Counted from the first letter of the stretch, positions 8,432-17,543 are shown. The stretch: 64,000 bases of DNA from Ruminococcus sp. zg-924 (GCF_024433635.1 NZ_WNJZ01000012.1:1-64000), one strand, 5' to 3'. Notes: generated by a model not told the origin, from the letters alone. Program-made: numbers and translations.

Positions 8432-8506
8432 TTGACTTGAACTTTTTGTTGTGCTATTATCTATCTTGCGACTAAATGAAAACTACGCTATATCGGGCTT
8501 TCCCGA
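8432..8506 (+). promoter_or_regulatory. rplM-rpsI promoter and short leader hairpin
   Basis: TTGACT 8432-8437, 17-base spacer, TATTAT 8455-8460. The leader contains TCGGG 8493-8497 paired with CCCGA 8502-8506 around a CTTT loop, just ahead of AGGAGG. Position and size would fit an L13 autoregulatory leader, but I cannot confirm the family from sequence alone. Confidence 0.6.
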
Positions 8507-8533
8507 AGAAGAATTAAGTCAGGAGGAAAAAGC

Positions 8534-8962
8534 ATGTCTACATTTATGGAAAAAAAGCAGAATGTTGAGCGCAAGTGGTATGTTATTGATGCCGCCGGCA
8601 AGCCGCTTGGCCGTGTTGCAGCTCAGGCAGCTGTATTGCTCAGAGGCAAGCACAAGCCAACATTCACACCGCACGTTGACTGCGGCGATCACGTTATCAT
8701 CATCAACTGCGCAGACGCAGTATTGACAGGCAAAAAGCTCAGCCAGAAGTATTACTACCGTCACACAGGTTATATCGGTCACCTCAAGGCTACAAGATAT
8801 GACACATTGATGGCAGCTAACCCGACAAAGGCAATGGAGCTTGCCGTTAAGGGCATGGTTCCGTCTAACACAATCGGCAGAGCAGCAATGCTCAGACTTA
8901 AGCTTTATGCAGGCGCACAGCACAAGCATGAGGCTCAGAAGCCGGAAGAGTGGACAAAATAA
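8534..8962 (+). CDS. rplM: 50S ribosomal protein L13
   Basis: Early-assembling protein of the large subunit. The 142 residues match the usual length, with the N-terminal [16 protein letters not shown] motif, [16 protein letters not shown], and [14 protein letters not shown]. An AGGAGG lies eight bases before the ATG. It heads the standard rplM-rpsI operon, 17 bases ahead of rpsI, under the promoter at 8432. Confidence 0.98.
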   Translation: MSTFMEKKQNVERKWYVIDAAGKPLGRVAAQAAVLLRGKHKPTFTPHVDCGDHVIIINCADAVLTGKKLSQKYYYRHTGYIGHLKATRYDTLMAANPTKAMELAVKGMVPSNTIGRAAMLRLKLYAGAQHKHEAQKPEEWTK

Positions 8963-8979
8963 GGAAGGAGGCATTTTAA

Positions 8980-9381
8980 ATGTACGAATCAGCACCGTTC
9001 TTTTACGGAACAGGAAGAAGAAAAAGCTCAGTAGCCAGAGTAAGACTTTACAAGGGCACAGGCAAAATTACAATTAACGACAGAGATATTGACGATTATT
9101 TCGGCCTTGAAACACTTAAGCTTATCGTTCGTCAGCCTCTTGCCTTAACAAAGACAACAGAGCAGTTCGATATTGTTTGCAGAGTTGCAGGCGGCGGCGT
9201 TACAGGTCAGGCTGGCGCAATTCGTCACGGCATTTCAAGAGCATTGCTTCAGTATGACAGCGAGGCTCTTCGCCCGGCTCTTAAGAAAGCAGGCTTCTTA
9301 ACCCGTGACCCGAGAATGAAAGAACGTAAGAAATACGGTCTTAAGGCAGCTCGTCGTGCACCACAGTTCTCAAAGAGATAA
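8980..9381 (+). CDS. rpsI: 30S ribosomal protein S9
   Basis: Small-subunit protein whose basic tail reaches the P-site tRNA. The 133-residue product starts with [15 protein letters not shown], contains the conserved [15 protein letters not shown], and ends in the invariant-type FSKR tail. Second gene of the rplM-rpsI operon, followed by a terminator. Confidence 0.98.
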   Translation: MYESAPFFYGTGRRKSSVARVRLYKGTGKITINDRDIDDYFGLETLKLIVRQPLALTKTTEQFDIVCRVAGGGVTGQAGAIRHGISRALLQYDSEALRPALKKAGFLTRDPRMKERKKYGLKAARRAPQFSKR

Positions 9382-9399
9382 TCATATATTGCTTATCAG

Positions 9400-9432
9400 G
9401 AAAGTCCTTGGTTTCAAGGGCTTTCTTTTTTT
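9400..9432 (+). terminator. Terminator of rplM-rpsI
   Basis: An 11-bp stem (9400-9410 with 9415-9425, one G-U pair), a four-base loop and seven Ts (9426-9432). Confidence 0.85.
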
Positions 9433-9433
9433 G

Positions 9434-9470
9434 AAAAAAAGGCGGTTGAGTTTTTTTGCGCTCAACCGTC
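9434..9470 (-). terminator. Terminator of pcrA
   Basis: On the minus strand a 10-bp stem (9461-9470 with 9441-9450, core CGGTTGAG/CTCAACCG) is followed by a run of seven Ts (9440-9434). It lies back to back with the rpsI terminator. Confidence 0.75.
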
Positions 9471-9508
9471 TTTTGATGTTTTTATGGTTCAATATTTTGT
9501 GGTTTAAA

Positions 9509-11926
9509 TCACAGCTTGGTAATCTTAGTGTAATTCTGCATAATCTTCTTTGTGCCTACTGAATCGAAGGCTATCTCAAGCAGGCTGTCGTTGCCCATTG
9601 GGGTGGAGGTTAAAACCGTACCCTCGCCAAAGGCAGGGTGCTTAAGCCTGTCGCCGGGTTTAAAGCTTTGTCCTGCTCCGCTTGGCGCTGCCTTTTTCGG
9701 AATATTCGGCTTTGGAAATGCGTAAGGCTTCTTGTTGCCAAAGCCGACAAAGCCGCCTGTGAATGTGCCCTGCCCAATTCCAACGCTTCCTCCTGCGCCG
9801 CCAAATGAGGACGGAAAGCTTGGAACGCTTGTGGTGTACTCTAAAAGCTCGTTCGGGATTTCATCAAGAAAACGTGACGGGCGGTTGCGCTGAGTTGAGC
9901 CGAACAACATTCTCTCTTTTGCGTTCACAAGATAAAGCGCCTGTTTTGCCCTTGTTATTCCAACATAGGCAAGGCGGCGTTCCTCCTGCATTTCCTCCTC
10001 GCTCATAATTGATTGCATACCGGGGAAGATGCCGTCCTCCATTCCCGGGATAAATACAACAGGGAATTCAAGACCCTTTGCGGCGTGCATTGTCATAAGT
10101 ACAACGCAGTCTGCATTCTGGTCATAATTGTCAACATCTGTAAACAGTGATATTTCCTCTAAAAATCCGCTGAGGGTTGCATCCTCCGGGTTGTCCTCCT
10201 CGTATTTTACAATGCTGGACAAAAGCTCGTCTATGTTTTCTATTCGTTCTGCGTGGTCCTCTTTCTCTGTTTTTAGCCAGCTTATGTAGTTAGTTTTTTC
10301 CAGAACAGAATGGTAGATTTCCTCCAAATCGCTGTTTTCGTCGTGGGCTGTTTCTATAAGCGGCTCCATAAGGGCGCAGAATTCCTTAAGCTTTGCACTT
10401 GCTCTCTTTAGCGGTGCGTATTCATCGCAGTTCTTTATAACCTCGTAAATGCTTGAACCGATAACTCCTGCAATTTCAGCGGCATGATTGATTGTGGTGT
10501 CGCCGATTCCTCGCTTAGGCTTGTTTATGATTCTCCTCAGCCTTACATCGTCGGAGGGGTTGTTGATAAAGCTTAAGTAAGAGGTGATGTCCTTTATTTC
10601 CTCTCTGTCATAGAAGCGGTGACCACCGATTAAGCGATATGGAATGGCGTTGCGGCTGAGGCTCTGCTCAACTGAGTTTGACTGTGCTTTCATACGGTAG
10701 AGTATCGCAAAGTCGGAGAATTTTCTACCCTTTCCGACAAGCTCAGAAATTGTCTGCGCAATATAGTTGCCCTCATCACGCTCATTTTGCGCCTTGTGCT
10801 GTATAATTTTCTCGCCGCCTTTGTTTGCTGTCCACAGGGTCTTGCCCTTTCTCTCTTTGTTGTTCTTGATTACGTTGTTAGCCGCATCAAGAATAACCTG
10901 CGTTGAGCGGTAGTTCTGTTCAAGGCGAATAACCTCGGCGTCGGGATAGGAGTCCTCAAAGCTAAGAATATTCTCAATGGTAGCACCCCTGAACTTGTAA
11001 ATACTTTGGTCATCATCGCCTACAACGCAGATGTTTTTGTGTGCGTCTGCAAGCATACTTACAAATTTGTATTGAACGGTGCTTGTATCCTGATATTCGT
11101 CAACCATTATGTATTTGAACCTGTTTTGATAGTAGGCAAGCACGTCGGGAGCTTCCACAAACAGCTTTACTGTGTTGAAAAGCAAATCATCAAAGTCCAT
11201 AGCGTCGGCAGATTTGAGTTTCTTTTCATAAAGCTCGTAAATTTTTGCAACCGTCATTTCAAGGTTGTCGTTGCCTGCACGCTTTATATATTCATCGGGG
11301 GTTATCATTTTGTCCTTTGCTCTTGATATTTTATTTAGAGCAGTTCGATGCGGCAAGATTTTTTCGTCAATATTCAGTGATTTCAAACATTCCTTTACAA
11401 TCCTGCGCTGGTCGTCTGTGTCATACACAGTAAAATTGCGTGAGTAACCTATTTTGTCGCCATAAACTCTGAGCATACGGGCACAGGTTGAATGGAAGGT
11501 TGCCGCCCATATGTCGTTTCCTCCCTCAGGAATTTTTGCGCAAATTCTATCCTTAAGTTCGCCTGCCGCCTTGTTTGTGAAGGTGATTGCAAGAATCTGC
11601 CACGGCTGAGGCGCACTTACTGCTAAACGGCGTGCAAGAGCGTCGCTTGGAGCCTGCTTTGTATCGGCGCATTGCTTTATTTCCGCTATTTCGTCCTCTG
11701 TGAGGTCATAGGGTATAAAGTCGCTGTTGTAGGCTGTGCCGTATTTTATAAGGCTTGCAATGCGGTTTACAAGTACGGTTGTTTTTCCGCTTCCTGCGCC
11801 TGCAAGGATAAGCACAGGACCCTTAGCCTTGAATATCGCCTTTTTCTGCATATCGTTCATATTGGAAACTTCGTTTTCCATTATTTGCTGTCTGTATCGT
11901 AAAAGCTCTTCCTTTGAAAATGTCAT
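9509..11926 (-). CDS. pcrA: ATP-dependent DNA helicase PcrA/UvrD
   Basis: Superfamily 1A 3'-5' helicase for nucleotide-excision repair, rolling-circle replication and removal of RecA filaments. The 805-residue chain has Walker A AGAGSGKTT at 42-50, VDEYQDT (motif II), GDDDQSIYKFRGA (motif III), QNYRST (motif IV), TMHAAKGLEF (motif V) and YVGITRAK (motif VI). A glycine-rich linker leads to a C-terminal tudor-like domain (GDRLKHPAFGEGTV) that in PcrA contacts RNA polymerase. GAGGTG sits ahead of ATG 11926. Single-gene unit. Confidence 0.96.
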   Translation of the reverse strand: MTFSKEELLRYRQQIMENEVSNMNDMQKKAIFKAKGPVLILAGAGSGKTTVLVNRIASLIKYGTAYNSDFIPYDLTEDEIAEIKQCADTKQAPSDALARRLAVSAPQPWQILAITFTNKAAGELKDRICAKIPEGGNDIWAATFHSTCARMLRVYGDKIGYSRNFTVYDTDDQRRIVKECLKSLNIDEKILPHRTALNKISRAKDKMITPDEYIKRAGNDNLEMTVAKIYELYEKKLKSADAMDFDDLLFNTVKLFVEAPDVLAYYQNRFKYIMVDEYQDTSTVQYKFVSMLADAHKNICVVGDDDQSIYKFRGATIENILSFEDSYPDAEVIRLEQNYRSTQVILDAANNVIKNNKERKGKTLWTANKGGEKIIQHKAQNERDEGNYIAQTISELVGKGRKFSDFAILYRMKAQSNSVEQSLSRNAIPYRLIGGHRFYDREEIKDITSYLSFINNPSDDVRLRRIINKPKRGIGDTTINHAAEIAGVIGSSIYEVIKNCDEYAPLKRASAKLKEFCALMEPLIETAHDENSDLEEIYHSVLEKTNYISWLKTEKEDHAERIENIDELLSSIVKYEEDNPEDATLSGFLEEISLFTDVDNYDQNADCVVLMTMHAAKGLEFPVVFIPGMEDGIFPGMQSIMSEEEMQEERRLAYVGITRAKQALYLVNAKERMLFGSTQRNRPSRFLDEIPNELLEYTTSVPSFPSSFGGAGGSVGIGQGTFTGGFVGFGNKKPYAFPKPNIPKKAAPSGAGQSFKPGDRLKHPAFGEGTVLTSTPMGNDSLLEIAFDSVGTKKIMQNYTKITKL

Positions 11927-12061
11927 TTTTACACCTCGAAAATTGAAATTTAATCGTAGCTTATATTTTACATTAAATCGCCCTATGTTTAAAGCCGTTT
12001 AAGGAAAAATGAGTTGGTTAATATTGTACAAGTTGTATAATAATACAAAACGTGTAATTTG

Positions 12062-12094
12062 TAAAAATAAGGTCCGCCCAATCGAGCAGACCTT
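12062..12094 (-). terminator. Terminator after the 12.1 kb lipoprotein gene
   Basis: On the minus strand AAGGTC(T)GC 12094-12086 pairs with GC(G)GACCTT 12077-12069 with one internal mismatch, then ATTTTTAC follows. Confidence 0.6.
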
Positions 12095-12114
12095 GGATTC
12101 AGTTGTATATTTTA

Positions 12115-12687
12115 TTACTCTTTGCTATCTGACTTTGCTTCGTCTGTATCCGCCGTTGTTCCTTCTTTTGATGCTCCGCCAAGTTCTGCCTGCTCAAGGC
12201 TTTGCTTTAGCATCTGCTGCTTTGTTTCATCGTCCGGGTTGTCGGATTGATCCATATTGTTGTAGCTTAGGAAGTAGCTGCGGTAGCCGCTGTCGGTTTT
12301 TTCACTTGTTATAAACGCAAGCACAGTGCGCTCCATCGGCTCGCCGTTATTAAGCACAGCGTTTATCTTAAGTGTTGCGGCATCACCCTCGTCATAGCTT
12401 GAAATATCGTAGGAAATAACCTCAAGGGTGTTTACCTGCTCGTTGCCTTCCTTTGTTATCTCTTTTTTGAGTATGTCGGGAATAACGTTTTTGATTAGCT
12501 TTTCTGTAGCCTCGTCTTGTGTTTTTCCGTCGGCGTAGTATTCACCGTTAAGACCGGGGTATTTTTGTGATACGGTCTGACTTGGGGTGATTTTTGAATT
12601 GTTCAAATCGTCAGTGTAGCTGTTGCTGCATCCAAAAAGTGTTAGCGCAGCTATAACAGCCGCAGTCAATATTATAAATTTTTTCAT
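12115..12687 (-). CDS. Predicted lipoprotein of unknown function
   Basis: 190 residues. An N-terminal MKKFIIL signal with lipobox LFGC (Cys20) predicts anchoring to the outer face of the membrane. The mature part is hydrophilic, with a mixed alpha/beta central region (residues about 45-150) and an acidic tail ending TDEAKSDSKE. I do not recognise the family. It starts 21 bases after the glycosyltransferase gene on the same strand and shares its terminator, so the two are probably co-transcribed. Confidence 0.8.
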   Translation of the reverse strand: MKKFIILTAAVIAALTLFGCSNSYTDDLNNSKITPSQTVSQKYPGLNGEYYADGKTQDEATEKLIKNVIPDILKKEITKEGNEQVNTLEVISYDISSYDEGDAATLKINAVLNNGEPMERTVLAFITSEKTDSGYRSYFLSYNNMDQSDNPDDETKQQMLKQSLEQAELGGASKEGTTADTDEAKSDSKE

Positions 12688-12708
12688 TCCGTTTGCCTTT
12701 CAATAGAA

Positions 12709-13650
12709 TTATTTGATGAATTTTTCGACTATAAATCTCGGCCGTTGTTTTGTTTCAAGATAGATTTTTCCAAGGTACTCGCCGATTATGCCTATCGCAA
12801 GCAGCTGTAACCCTCCGAGTGCCCATATCGAAACAATAAGGCTTGTCCAACCGAGTGTGGTATTCCCTGTGAAGTGTGAAATCAGAGAGTAGATAAGCAT
12901 TATTATACTTATTATGAACACAGTTGCGCCAAGCACCGTTATAAAGCGAATTGGCTTTATGCTAAGCGAGGTAACTCCCTCCCACGCAAGAGCAAGCATC
13001 TTCTTTAGCGGATATTTGCTCTCGCCTGCAAGACGTTCCTTGCGTTCGTATTCAACTGTGTCTGATTTAAAGCCTATCATTGGCACAACGCCTCTTAAAA
13101 AGAGGTTAACCTCGCCGAAGCCCTCAAATTCGTTGAGCGCACGCTTGCTCATAAGCCTGTAATCTGCGTGGTTGAATACAACCTCTGCGCCTAATAGCTT
13201 GAGTATTTTGTAAAAGCCTTCAGCTGTAAAGCGCTTGAAAAAAGAGTCGGTTGTACGCTTGCTTCTGACGCCGTAAACAATGTCACAGCCGTTTTCGTAT
13301 TTTTCGAGCATCTCGTCAAAAGCGTCAATATCGTCCTGCAAATCGGCGTCTATCGAGATTACGGCGTCGGCGTACTCCTTAGCAACCATCAGTCCGCCAT
13401 AAAGAGCGTTCTGGTGACCTCTGTTGCGTGACATCTTAAGTCCGATAACAAGGCTGTGTTCGCTGTGAAGCTTCTCTATAATCGCCCACGTTTTGTCCTT
13501 TGAGCCGTCGTCGATATACATTATTCTGCTGTCTTCGGATATTTTTCCACTGTCAATAAGCGTTTGCATTTTATTTAACAGCTTATGGGTTGTATCCTCT
13601 AAAATTTCCTGCTCGTTGTAGCAGGGTATTGCAAGATATAGTGTTGTCAA
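12709..13650 (-). CDS. GtrB/DPM1-like family 2 glycosyltransferase
   Basis: Predicted polyprenyl-phosphate sugar transferase: moves a hexose from a nucleotide sugar to undecaprenyl phosphate at the inner membrane face. 313 residues. The GT-A domain has IPCYNEQE near the N terminus, MYIDDGSKDKT, and the metal-binding ISIDADLQDD. Two C-terminal membrane helices (about 235-295, FITVLGATVFIIS and LGGLQLLAIGIIGEYLG) end in the family's typical RPRFIVEKF tail. Followed by a lipoprotein gene in the same unit. The sugar and the acceptor glycan are unknown. Confidence 0.88.
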   Translation of the reverse strand: MTTLYLAIPCYNEQEILEDTTHKLLNKMQTLIDSGKISEDSRIMYIDDGSKDKTWAIIEKLHSEHSLVIGLKMSRNRGHQNALYGGLMVAKEYADAVISIDADLQDDIDAFDEMLEKYENGCDIVYGVRSKRTTDSFFKRFTAEGFYKILKLLGAEVVFNHADYRLMSKRALNEFEGFGEVNLFLRGVVPMIGFKSDTVEYERKERLAGESKYPLKKMLALAWEGVTSLSIKPIRFITVLGATVFIISIIMLIYSLISHFTGNTTLGWTSLIVSIWALGGLQLLAIGIIGEYLGKIYLETKQRPRFIVEKFIK

Positions 13651-13690
13651 GCCTGTTCCACCTTTATTTAAGAGGTATGTTGTTATTTAT

Positions 13691-13719
13691 ATTCTACCTT
13701 ACGCTGTTGTTTTTATCAA
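13691..13719 (-). promoter_or_regulatory. Promoter of the glycosyltransferase-lipoprotein unit
   Basis: On the minus strand TTGATA (13719-13714), 17 bases, TAGAAT (13696-13691), about 40 bases before the start codon. Confidence 0.55.
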
Positions 13720-13898
13720 GTAAATTTGCGCTGAAATCGGCGATAATGCGAAATTATTATTTTAAGCGGCGCTATATTACAGGATTTTACATAAATTTTA
13801 TTTTTGCTAAAACTATTACACAAAAAGTATAAATAAACAAGGTGATGTTGTTTTAGTTTTCACAAACACAATATATAGAAAAATCAACTATGGTTGAA

Positions 13899-13927
13899 TT
13901 GTGAAAAATATGTAAAAATAGTATAAT
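13899..13927 (+). promoter_or_regulatory. Promoter of the 89-residue protein gene
   Basis: TTGTGA 13899-13904, 17-base spacer, perfect TATAAT 13922-13927. The rest of the 370-base gap from 13651 is AT-rich and shows no other feature. Confidence 0.55.
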
Positions 13928-14021
13928 AAGGCTGGTGGTAGGTATATATATTAATATGTAAGGAATTTTAAATGTACAGGCTTATGTAATTTACATTGTG
14001 GGGATTTAATCTGGAGGAATT

Positions 14022-14291
14022 ATGGCAACCAGCAGCCGAATAAGCGAAAAAGACTGCTATTCGCTTGTTTACTCGGACAGTACGGAAACTAAATACAGTG
14101 ATACCACAGACTTTGGTATAAGCTTTTACGATGACAGCGGACAGCCTGTTGTTGTTGACGGCGTGTCCGAAAGTCTGGAGTTTGCTTTGCAAATTATAGC
14201 TTTTCTAAATGAAAACGAGGTGGCCCCCGAACATTTTTATCAGGTGCTTGAGGAAATTTTATGCGGCTGGATACACATTAATGAGTCGTAA
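14022..14291 (+). CDS. Small conserved-type protein, DUF6514-like
   Basis: 89 residues, no signal peptide or membrane segment. An acidic, strand-rich N-terminal part (FGISFYDDSGQPVVVDGVS, about 31-49) is followed by a helical part (LEFALQIIAFLNENEVAPEHFYQVLEEIL). This pattern resembles the short clostridial DUF6514 family from memory; the match is not verified. GGAGGAATT gives a good ribosome site. Monocistronic, between its own promoter and a long gene-free region; function unknown. Confidence 0.7.
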   Translation: MATSSRISEKDCYSLVYSDSTETKYSDTTDFGISFYDDSGQPVVVDGVSESLEFALQIIAFLNENEVAPEHFYQVLEEILCGWIHINES

Positions 14292-14304
14292 CAGAAAAGA
14301 AAAT

Positions 14305-14400
14305 ATCCGTTACAAAGGTAACAAATTGAAAACCGTTTTTACTATATAAAGGGTGAATCCGGCAGGATTTTGCAACGAAATAACAATATGTAGCTGTACT
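14305..14400 (+). promoter_or_regulatory. Possible degenerate c-di-AMP (ydaO-type) riboswitch-like leader
   Basis: The 490-base gap 14292-14779 before a secreted NlpC/P60 gene contains, in order, ATCCGTTAC AAAGGTAAC, AAAACCG, GGGTGAATCC, then GGCAGG. These resemble the 5' half of the ydaO aptamer (AAAGGTA, GAACCG, GGGG-T-AATC), and ydaO elements are known to precede cell-wall hydrolase genes in Gram-positives. The conserved 3' block (CCGACAGCTAAC) is not found, so this may be a variant, a remnant or coincidence. Confidence 0.2.
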
Positions 14401-14634
14401 AAATTAAAAAACAAAATACTGAATGTATAAAGCACGGAAAAAATTACGTTTTTGTAACTAAAAGGTTAAAATTAAAAAAAAGTCGATTTTATGCGGAAAA
14501 ACTGAAGAAACGGGGTGCAAAACTATCTTATAAGATTAAACTTACAGTTTAAAAAGCAACAAATATTAGAAAAAATTTTATGCAAAATGCTTTATTTTTC
14601 GATTTTACTTGAATTCAATAAAGAAATGTGTTAC

Positions 14635-14667
14635 ACTGTAACCAAATTGTTACAGTTTTTCTTTTTT
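14635..14667 (+). terminator. Intrinsic terminator in the leader of the NlpC/P60 gene
   Basis: ACTGTAAC 14635-14642 pairs perfectly with GTTACAGT 14649-14656, followed by a long T-rich run. GTTAC 14630-14634 region can pair instead with the 5' arm, a potential alternative fold. It lies 112 bases before the peptidase start and 344 bases after the previous gene, so either a late terminator of that gene or a leader attenuator. Confidence 0.6.
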
Positions 14668-14779
14668 GTTCGCTTTTTGGACATTTTTGTATGTTCCTAA
14701 GTCGTTGTATTGAAAGAAAAAATAAGTTGAGAATTAAGATGCTTTATTTGTAATACGGATTTCAGGAGGTTATAAAGCG

Positions 14780-16651
14780 ATGCAGAATTCACTTCAGAAA
14801 ACAGGCAAGGCTGTGATTTCACTGCTTTTGGCGGTGGCAATTATTTTTTCAGTCTTTGCGGTTGGTACTATTTCAGCTTTTGCAGCTACAAGCACAGGTG
14901 TAGGGCTCAGCGCTTACTGCCTTAACGCTTATTATGAGCAGTGGGATTATGTTTGGGGCGGAACAACTCCGGGTGCAGTTGACTGTTCGGGACTCATTTA
15001 CTCCTATAACGGAGTAGGCGGCATAAGAACAGACATGCTCGCTTCTTCAAGTGAATGGGGTTATGTTTCAAGCGGTATTCCGAGAATTCACGGTCTTGGT
15101 CTTCATATGCCGGGTCACGTTGGCGTTTATGTTGGCAACGGACTTGCTGTTGACGCAAGAAGCTCTTACTACGATATGTGCTACGGCTCAGTAAGCCAGC
15201 TTCGCTGGGTTGAGTGGTTTAAGATTTACGGCGTAAGCTACCCGACAACAGGCTGGGTACTTTACAATGGCGACAGCTACTATTATGAGAACGGTCAGTA
15301 CGTTGTAAACACATCAAGAACTCTTGACGGTGTTAAGTACACCTTTGGTTCAGACGGTGTTTCAAATATTGCTCCTCCGTCAAGCGCTTACAGCCAGACT
15401 GATTACAGCACCTCTTCAAATGGTTCTTCCGGCAGCAACACAAGCAAGCCGTCAAAGAATGACGGAATATTGAGAGTCGGCTCCGAAGGCGCTGAGGTTA
15501 AGAAGCTTCAGAACGCTCTTATATCAGCAGGATACTACAATGAAGATGTAACAGGCTACTTCGGTCAGTATACAGAATCATGCGTAAAGCAGTTCCAGAA
15601 GGATATGGGTCTTCTTGTTGACGGTGAGGTTGGTCCTTACACATGGGCAGCTCTCGAAAGTTACGAAGCTCCGACAGAGAAGAAGACAGAAGCCCCGACA
15701 GAAAAGAAAACAGAGCCGCCAACAGCGGCTTCTACATACGAGCAGGTTACTGAAGAAGTAACAGACTTTGACGCATCGGCAGAGGCTGAGCCTGAAACAG
15801 AGAAAGCAACAGACGCTCATACAGAGAATGAAACAGCAGCTTCGACAGAAAAGCCAACAGAGGCTCCGACACCTGCTCCGACAGAACCGCCGAAGGTTGA
15901 CAAGCTTGCAATGGGCGGCGAAGGCACAAAGGTTTCTCAGCTTCAGTCAAGACTTGCTGAGTTAAGATATTACTTTGGCGACATCGACGGTGTATTTGAT
16001 GACGAAACCTACAATGCAATGCAGGCATACTTCGCAGCTTCAGAGCTTAAGCCTGTTGAAGAAATGACAGATGAACAGTTTGCTGTTCTTCTTTCTGACG
16101 CAGCAGTTAAGTCACCGGAGTATATGAACCTTCAGCTTGGCTACACAGGCACAGACGTAACAGCACTTCAGAAGCTTCTTATTGAAGCCGGTTATATGAA
16201 CGGCGAGGCTTCAGGCATATTTGACGAAAAAACACAGGATGCAGTAAAGCTTGCTCAGGCAAACTTTGCACTTGAGGTTGACGGTATTGCTGATAATGAG
16301 TTTATCTCAGCTTTAGAGGCTCAGATTGACTCTGTTAAGGAGACAGAGCCGGAAACAGAAACTCAGACTGAGGATGCGACACAGGAGCCTACACAAGAGT
16401 CTACTCAGGAGCCGACAGGTTCTAAGGAAGGCGATACAACAGTAACTGCTCCGACAAGCTCAGGCAACTCTTCAAAGACAACAAACGTTTCTTCAAATAC
16501 CCAAACACAGGGCAAGGGTACAGCTAAAACAGGTTCAGCTACAACCTTCATTTGGATTTCAGCAATCCTGTTCTTCATCTCGATTCTTTCACTTGCAGTG
16601 TTCACAACTCAGGGAACAAAGAAAGGTCAGATTAATCGTTACCGCAAATGA
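14780..16651 (+). CDS. Secreted NlpC/P60 peptidase with three peptidoglycan-binding domains
   Basis: 623-residue secreted cell-wall hydrolase. Signal peptide 1-36 (cleavage near AFAA). NlpC/P60 domain about 40-165 with catalytic Cys69 (VDCSGL) and His113 (PGHVGVYVG); this family cuts D-Glu-diaminopimelate bonds. Residues 165-195 resemble a choline/cell-wall-binding repeat. Three PG_binding_1 domains lie at about 230-292, 374-440 and 450-515, separated by Thr/Pro/Glu-rich linkers with APTEKKTE repeats. The C terminus has a membrane helix (589-609) followed by a basic tail (KKGQINRYRK), preceded by AKTGS; that looks like a sorting signal but lacks LPxT. AGGAGG precedes the ATG. Confidence 0.92.
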   Translation: MQNSLQKTGKAVISLLLAVAIIFSVFAVGTISAFAATSTGVGLSAYCLNAYYEQWDYVWGGTTPGAVDCSGLIYSYNGVGGIRTDMLASSSEWGYVSSGIPRIHGLGLHMPGHVGVYVGNGLAVDARSSYYDMCYGSVSQLRWVEWFKIYGVSYPTTGWVLYNGDSYYYENGQYVVNTSRTLDGVKYTFGSDGVSNIAPPSSAYSQTDYSTSSNGSSGSNTSKPSKNDGILRVGSEGAEVKKLQNALISAGYYNEDVTGYFGQYTESCVKQFQKDMGLLVDGEVGPYTWAALESYEAPTEKKTEAPTEKKTEPPTAASTYEQVTEEVTDFDASAEAEPETEKATDAHTENETAASTEKPTEAPTPAPTEPPKVDKLAMGGEGTKVSQLQSRLAELRYYFGDIDGVFDDETYNAMQAYFAASELKPVEEMTDEQFAVLLSDAAVKSPEYMNLQLGYTGTDVTALQKLLIEAGYMNGEASGIFDEKTQDAVKLAQANFALEVDGIADNEFISALEAQIDSVKETEPETETQTEDATQEPTQESTQEPTGSKEGDTTVTAPTSSGNSSKTTNVSSNTQTQGKGTAKTGSATTFIWISAILFFISILSLAVFTTQGTKKGQINRYRK

Positions 16652-16664
16652 TAACAAAAAAATT

Positions 16665-16691
16665 AGCAGTCGCTGAAAAGCGACTGCTTTT
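16665..16691 (+). terminator. Terminator of the NlpC/P60 gene
   Basis: A 9-bp perfect stem (16665-16673 with 16680-16688), TGAAAA loop, followed by TTTTGTT. Confidence 0.8.
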
Positions 16692-16763
16692 GTTATATAT
16701 GAGGATAAAACCTTAACCCAAGGAGGCTGACGGACGCAAGTGTTTATATAGTCTTTTGTCGGT

Positions 16764-17366
16764 TTATCTTTTCTCTGATTTCTCTTCTGAAATTCTGTTC
16801 AGTGTGTCTTTAATAAAATCATTGTTGCCTGTAAGCAGTGCTATAACGGCACTGTAAATTATATCGGGTTTTTCAAGAAAATGCTCTTTTATAACCTTTG
16901 CTTGCTCACGGTCTGCAACACTTAAGGCAATTGATAGCAAATCGCCGTCCTCACCGCCGAGAATTTTACACTCAACCTTTAGTCCGTTTTCGCTCGGAGT
17001 TACGTTTACGGCATTTTCACGCTCACGTTTTTCTCTTTCAAACAGATTAAGAGCTGTTTCAACGGCTCTGTCACGAACAGACGGCGGAAGGCTTTCTTTT
17101 AATTCTGCCGCAATTCGCTTGCCGGTGCTTGTCAGTACACAGAAATTGTCCTCTGCTTTTACGTTTCCCTTTGCGATAAGGTCGCTCAAGCAGTCTGAAA
17201 CCTCAAAATAATTTACAAGCTGAGAGCTTATAAGAGCCTGCTCAAGGCTTGTACGTGTAAGCTTGACGCCTGTTTTGTCAAGCACATAGCATACGAGAAT
17301 TTTAATATCCTGTTTGCTTCTTAGTCCGCCCGGGCGGATTCCTGCGTCAAGTGCGTCATTCTGCAT
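16764..17366 (-). CDS. DUF4364 family protein, winged-helix-like
   Basis: 200 residues. The N-terminal half (about 17-90, KQDIKILVCYVLDKTGVKL, then CLSDLIAKGNVKAEDNFCVLT) is a winged-helix-like DNA-binding fold and the C-terminal half a mixed domain, as in clostridial DUF4364 proteins. Presumed transcriptional regulator; target unknown. Monocistronic with its own promoter and convergent with the NlpC/P60 gene. Confidence 0.8.
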   Translation of the reverse strand: MQNDALDAGIRPGGLRSKQDIKILVCYVLDKTGVKLTRTSLEQALISSQLVNYFEVSDCLSDLIAKGNVKAEDNFCVLTSTGKRIAAELKESLPPSVRDRAVETALNLFEREKRERENAVNVTPSENGLKVECKILGGEDGDLLSIALSVADREQAKVIKEHFLEKPDIIYSAVIALLTGNNDFIKDTLNRISEEKSEKR

Positions 17367-17420
17367 AATATCACTTCCAATTGGTTATGGTTATAATAAG
17401 CCTCTGTTTACTGTATGATT

Positions 17421-17449
17421 ATTATATCACAGCGGCAGATATATGGCAA
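17421..17449 (-). promoter_or_regulatory. Promoter of the DUF4364 gene
   Basis: On the minus strand TTGCCA (17449-17444), 17 bases, TATAAT (17426-17421). Confidence 0.6.
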
Positions 17450-17543
17450 TGCGGAAGGCTCTTAAGATATATTTATAGATTGGCGGCAAGGCTAAAACCA
17501 TTGTTAAACTATTGTAATAATTATTTCAGTTGTTTTAAAACTG

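Noticed and set aside
8519-8995. 158-codon minus-strand frame over rplM
   Set aside because: Cysteine-rich shadow of a highly conserved ribosomal protein gene.
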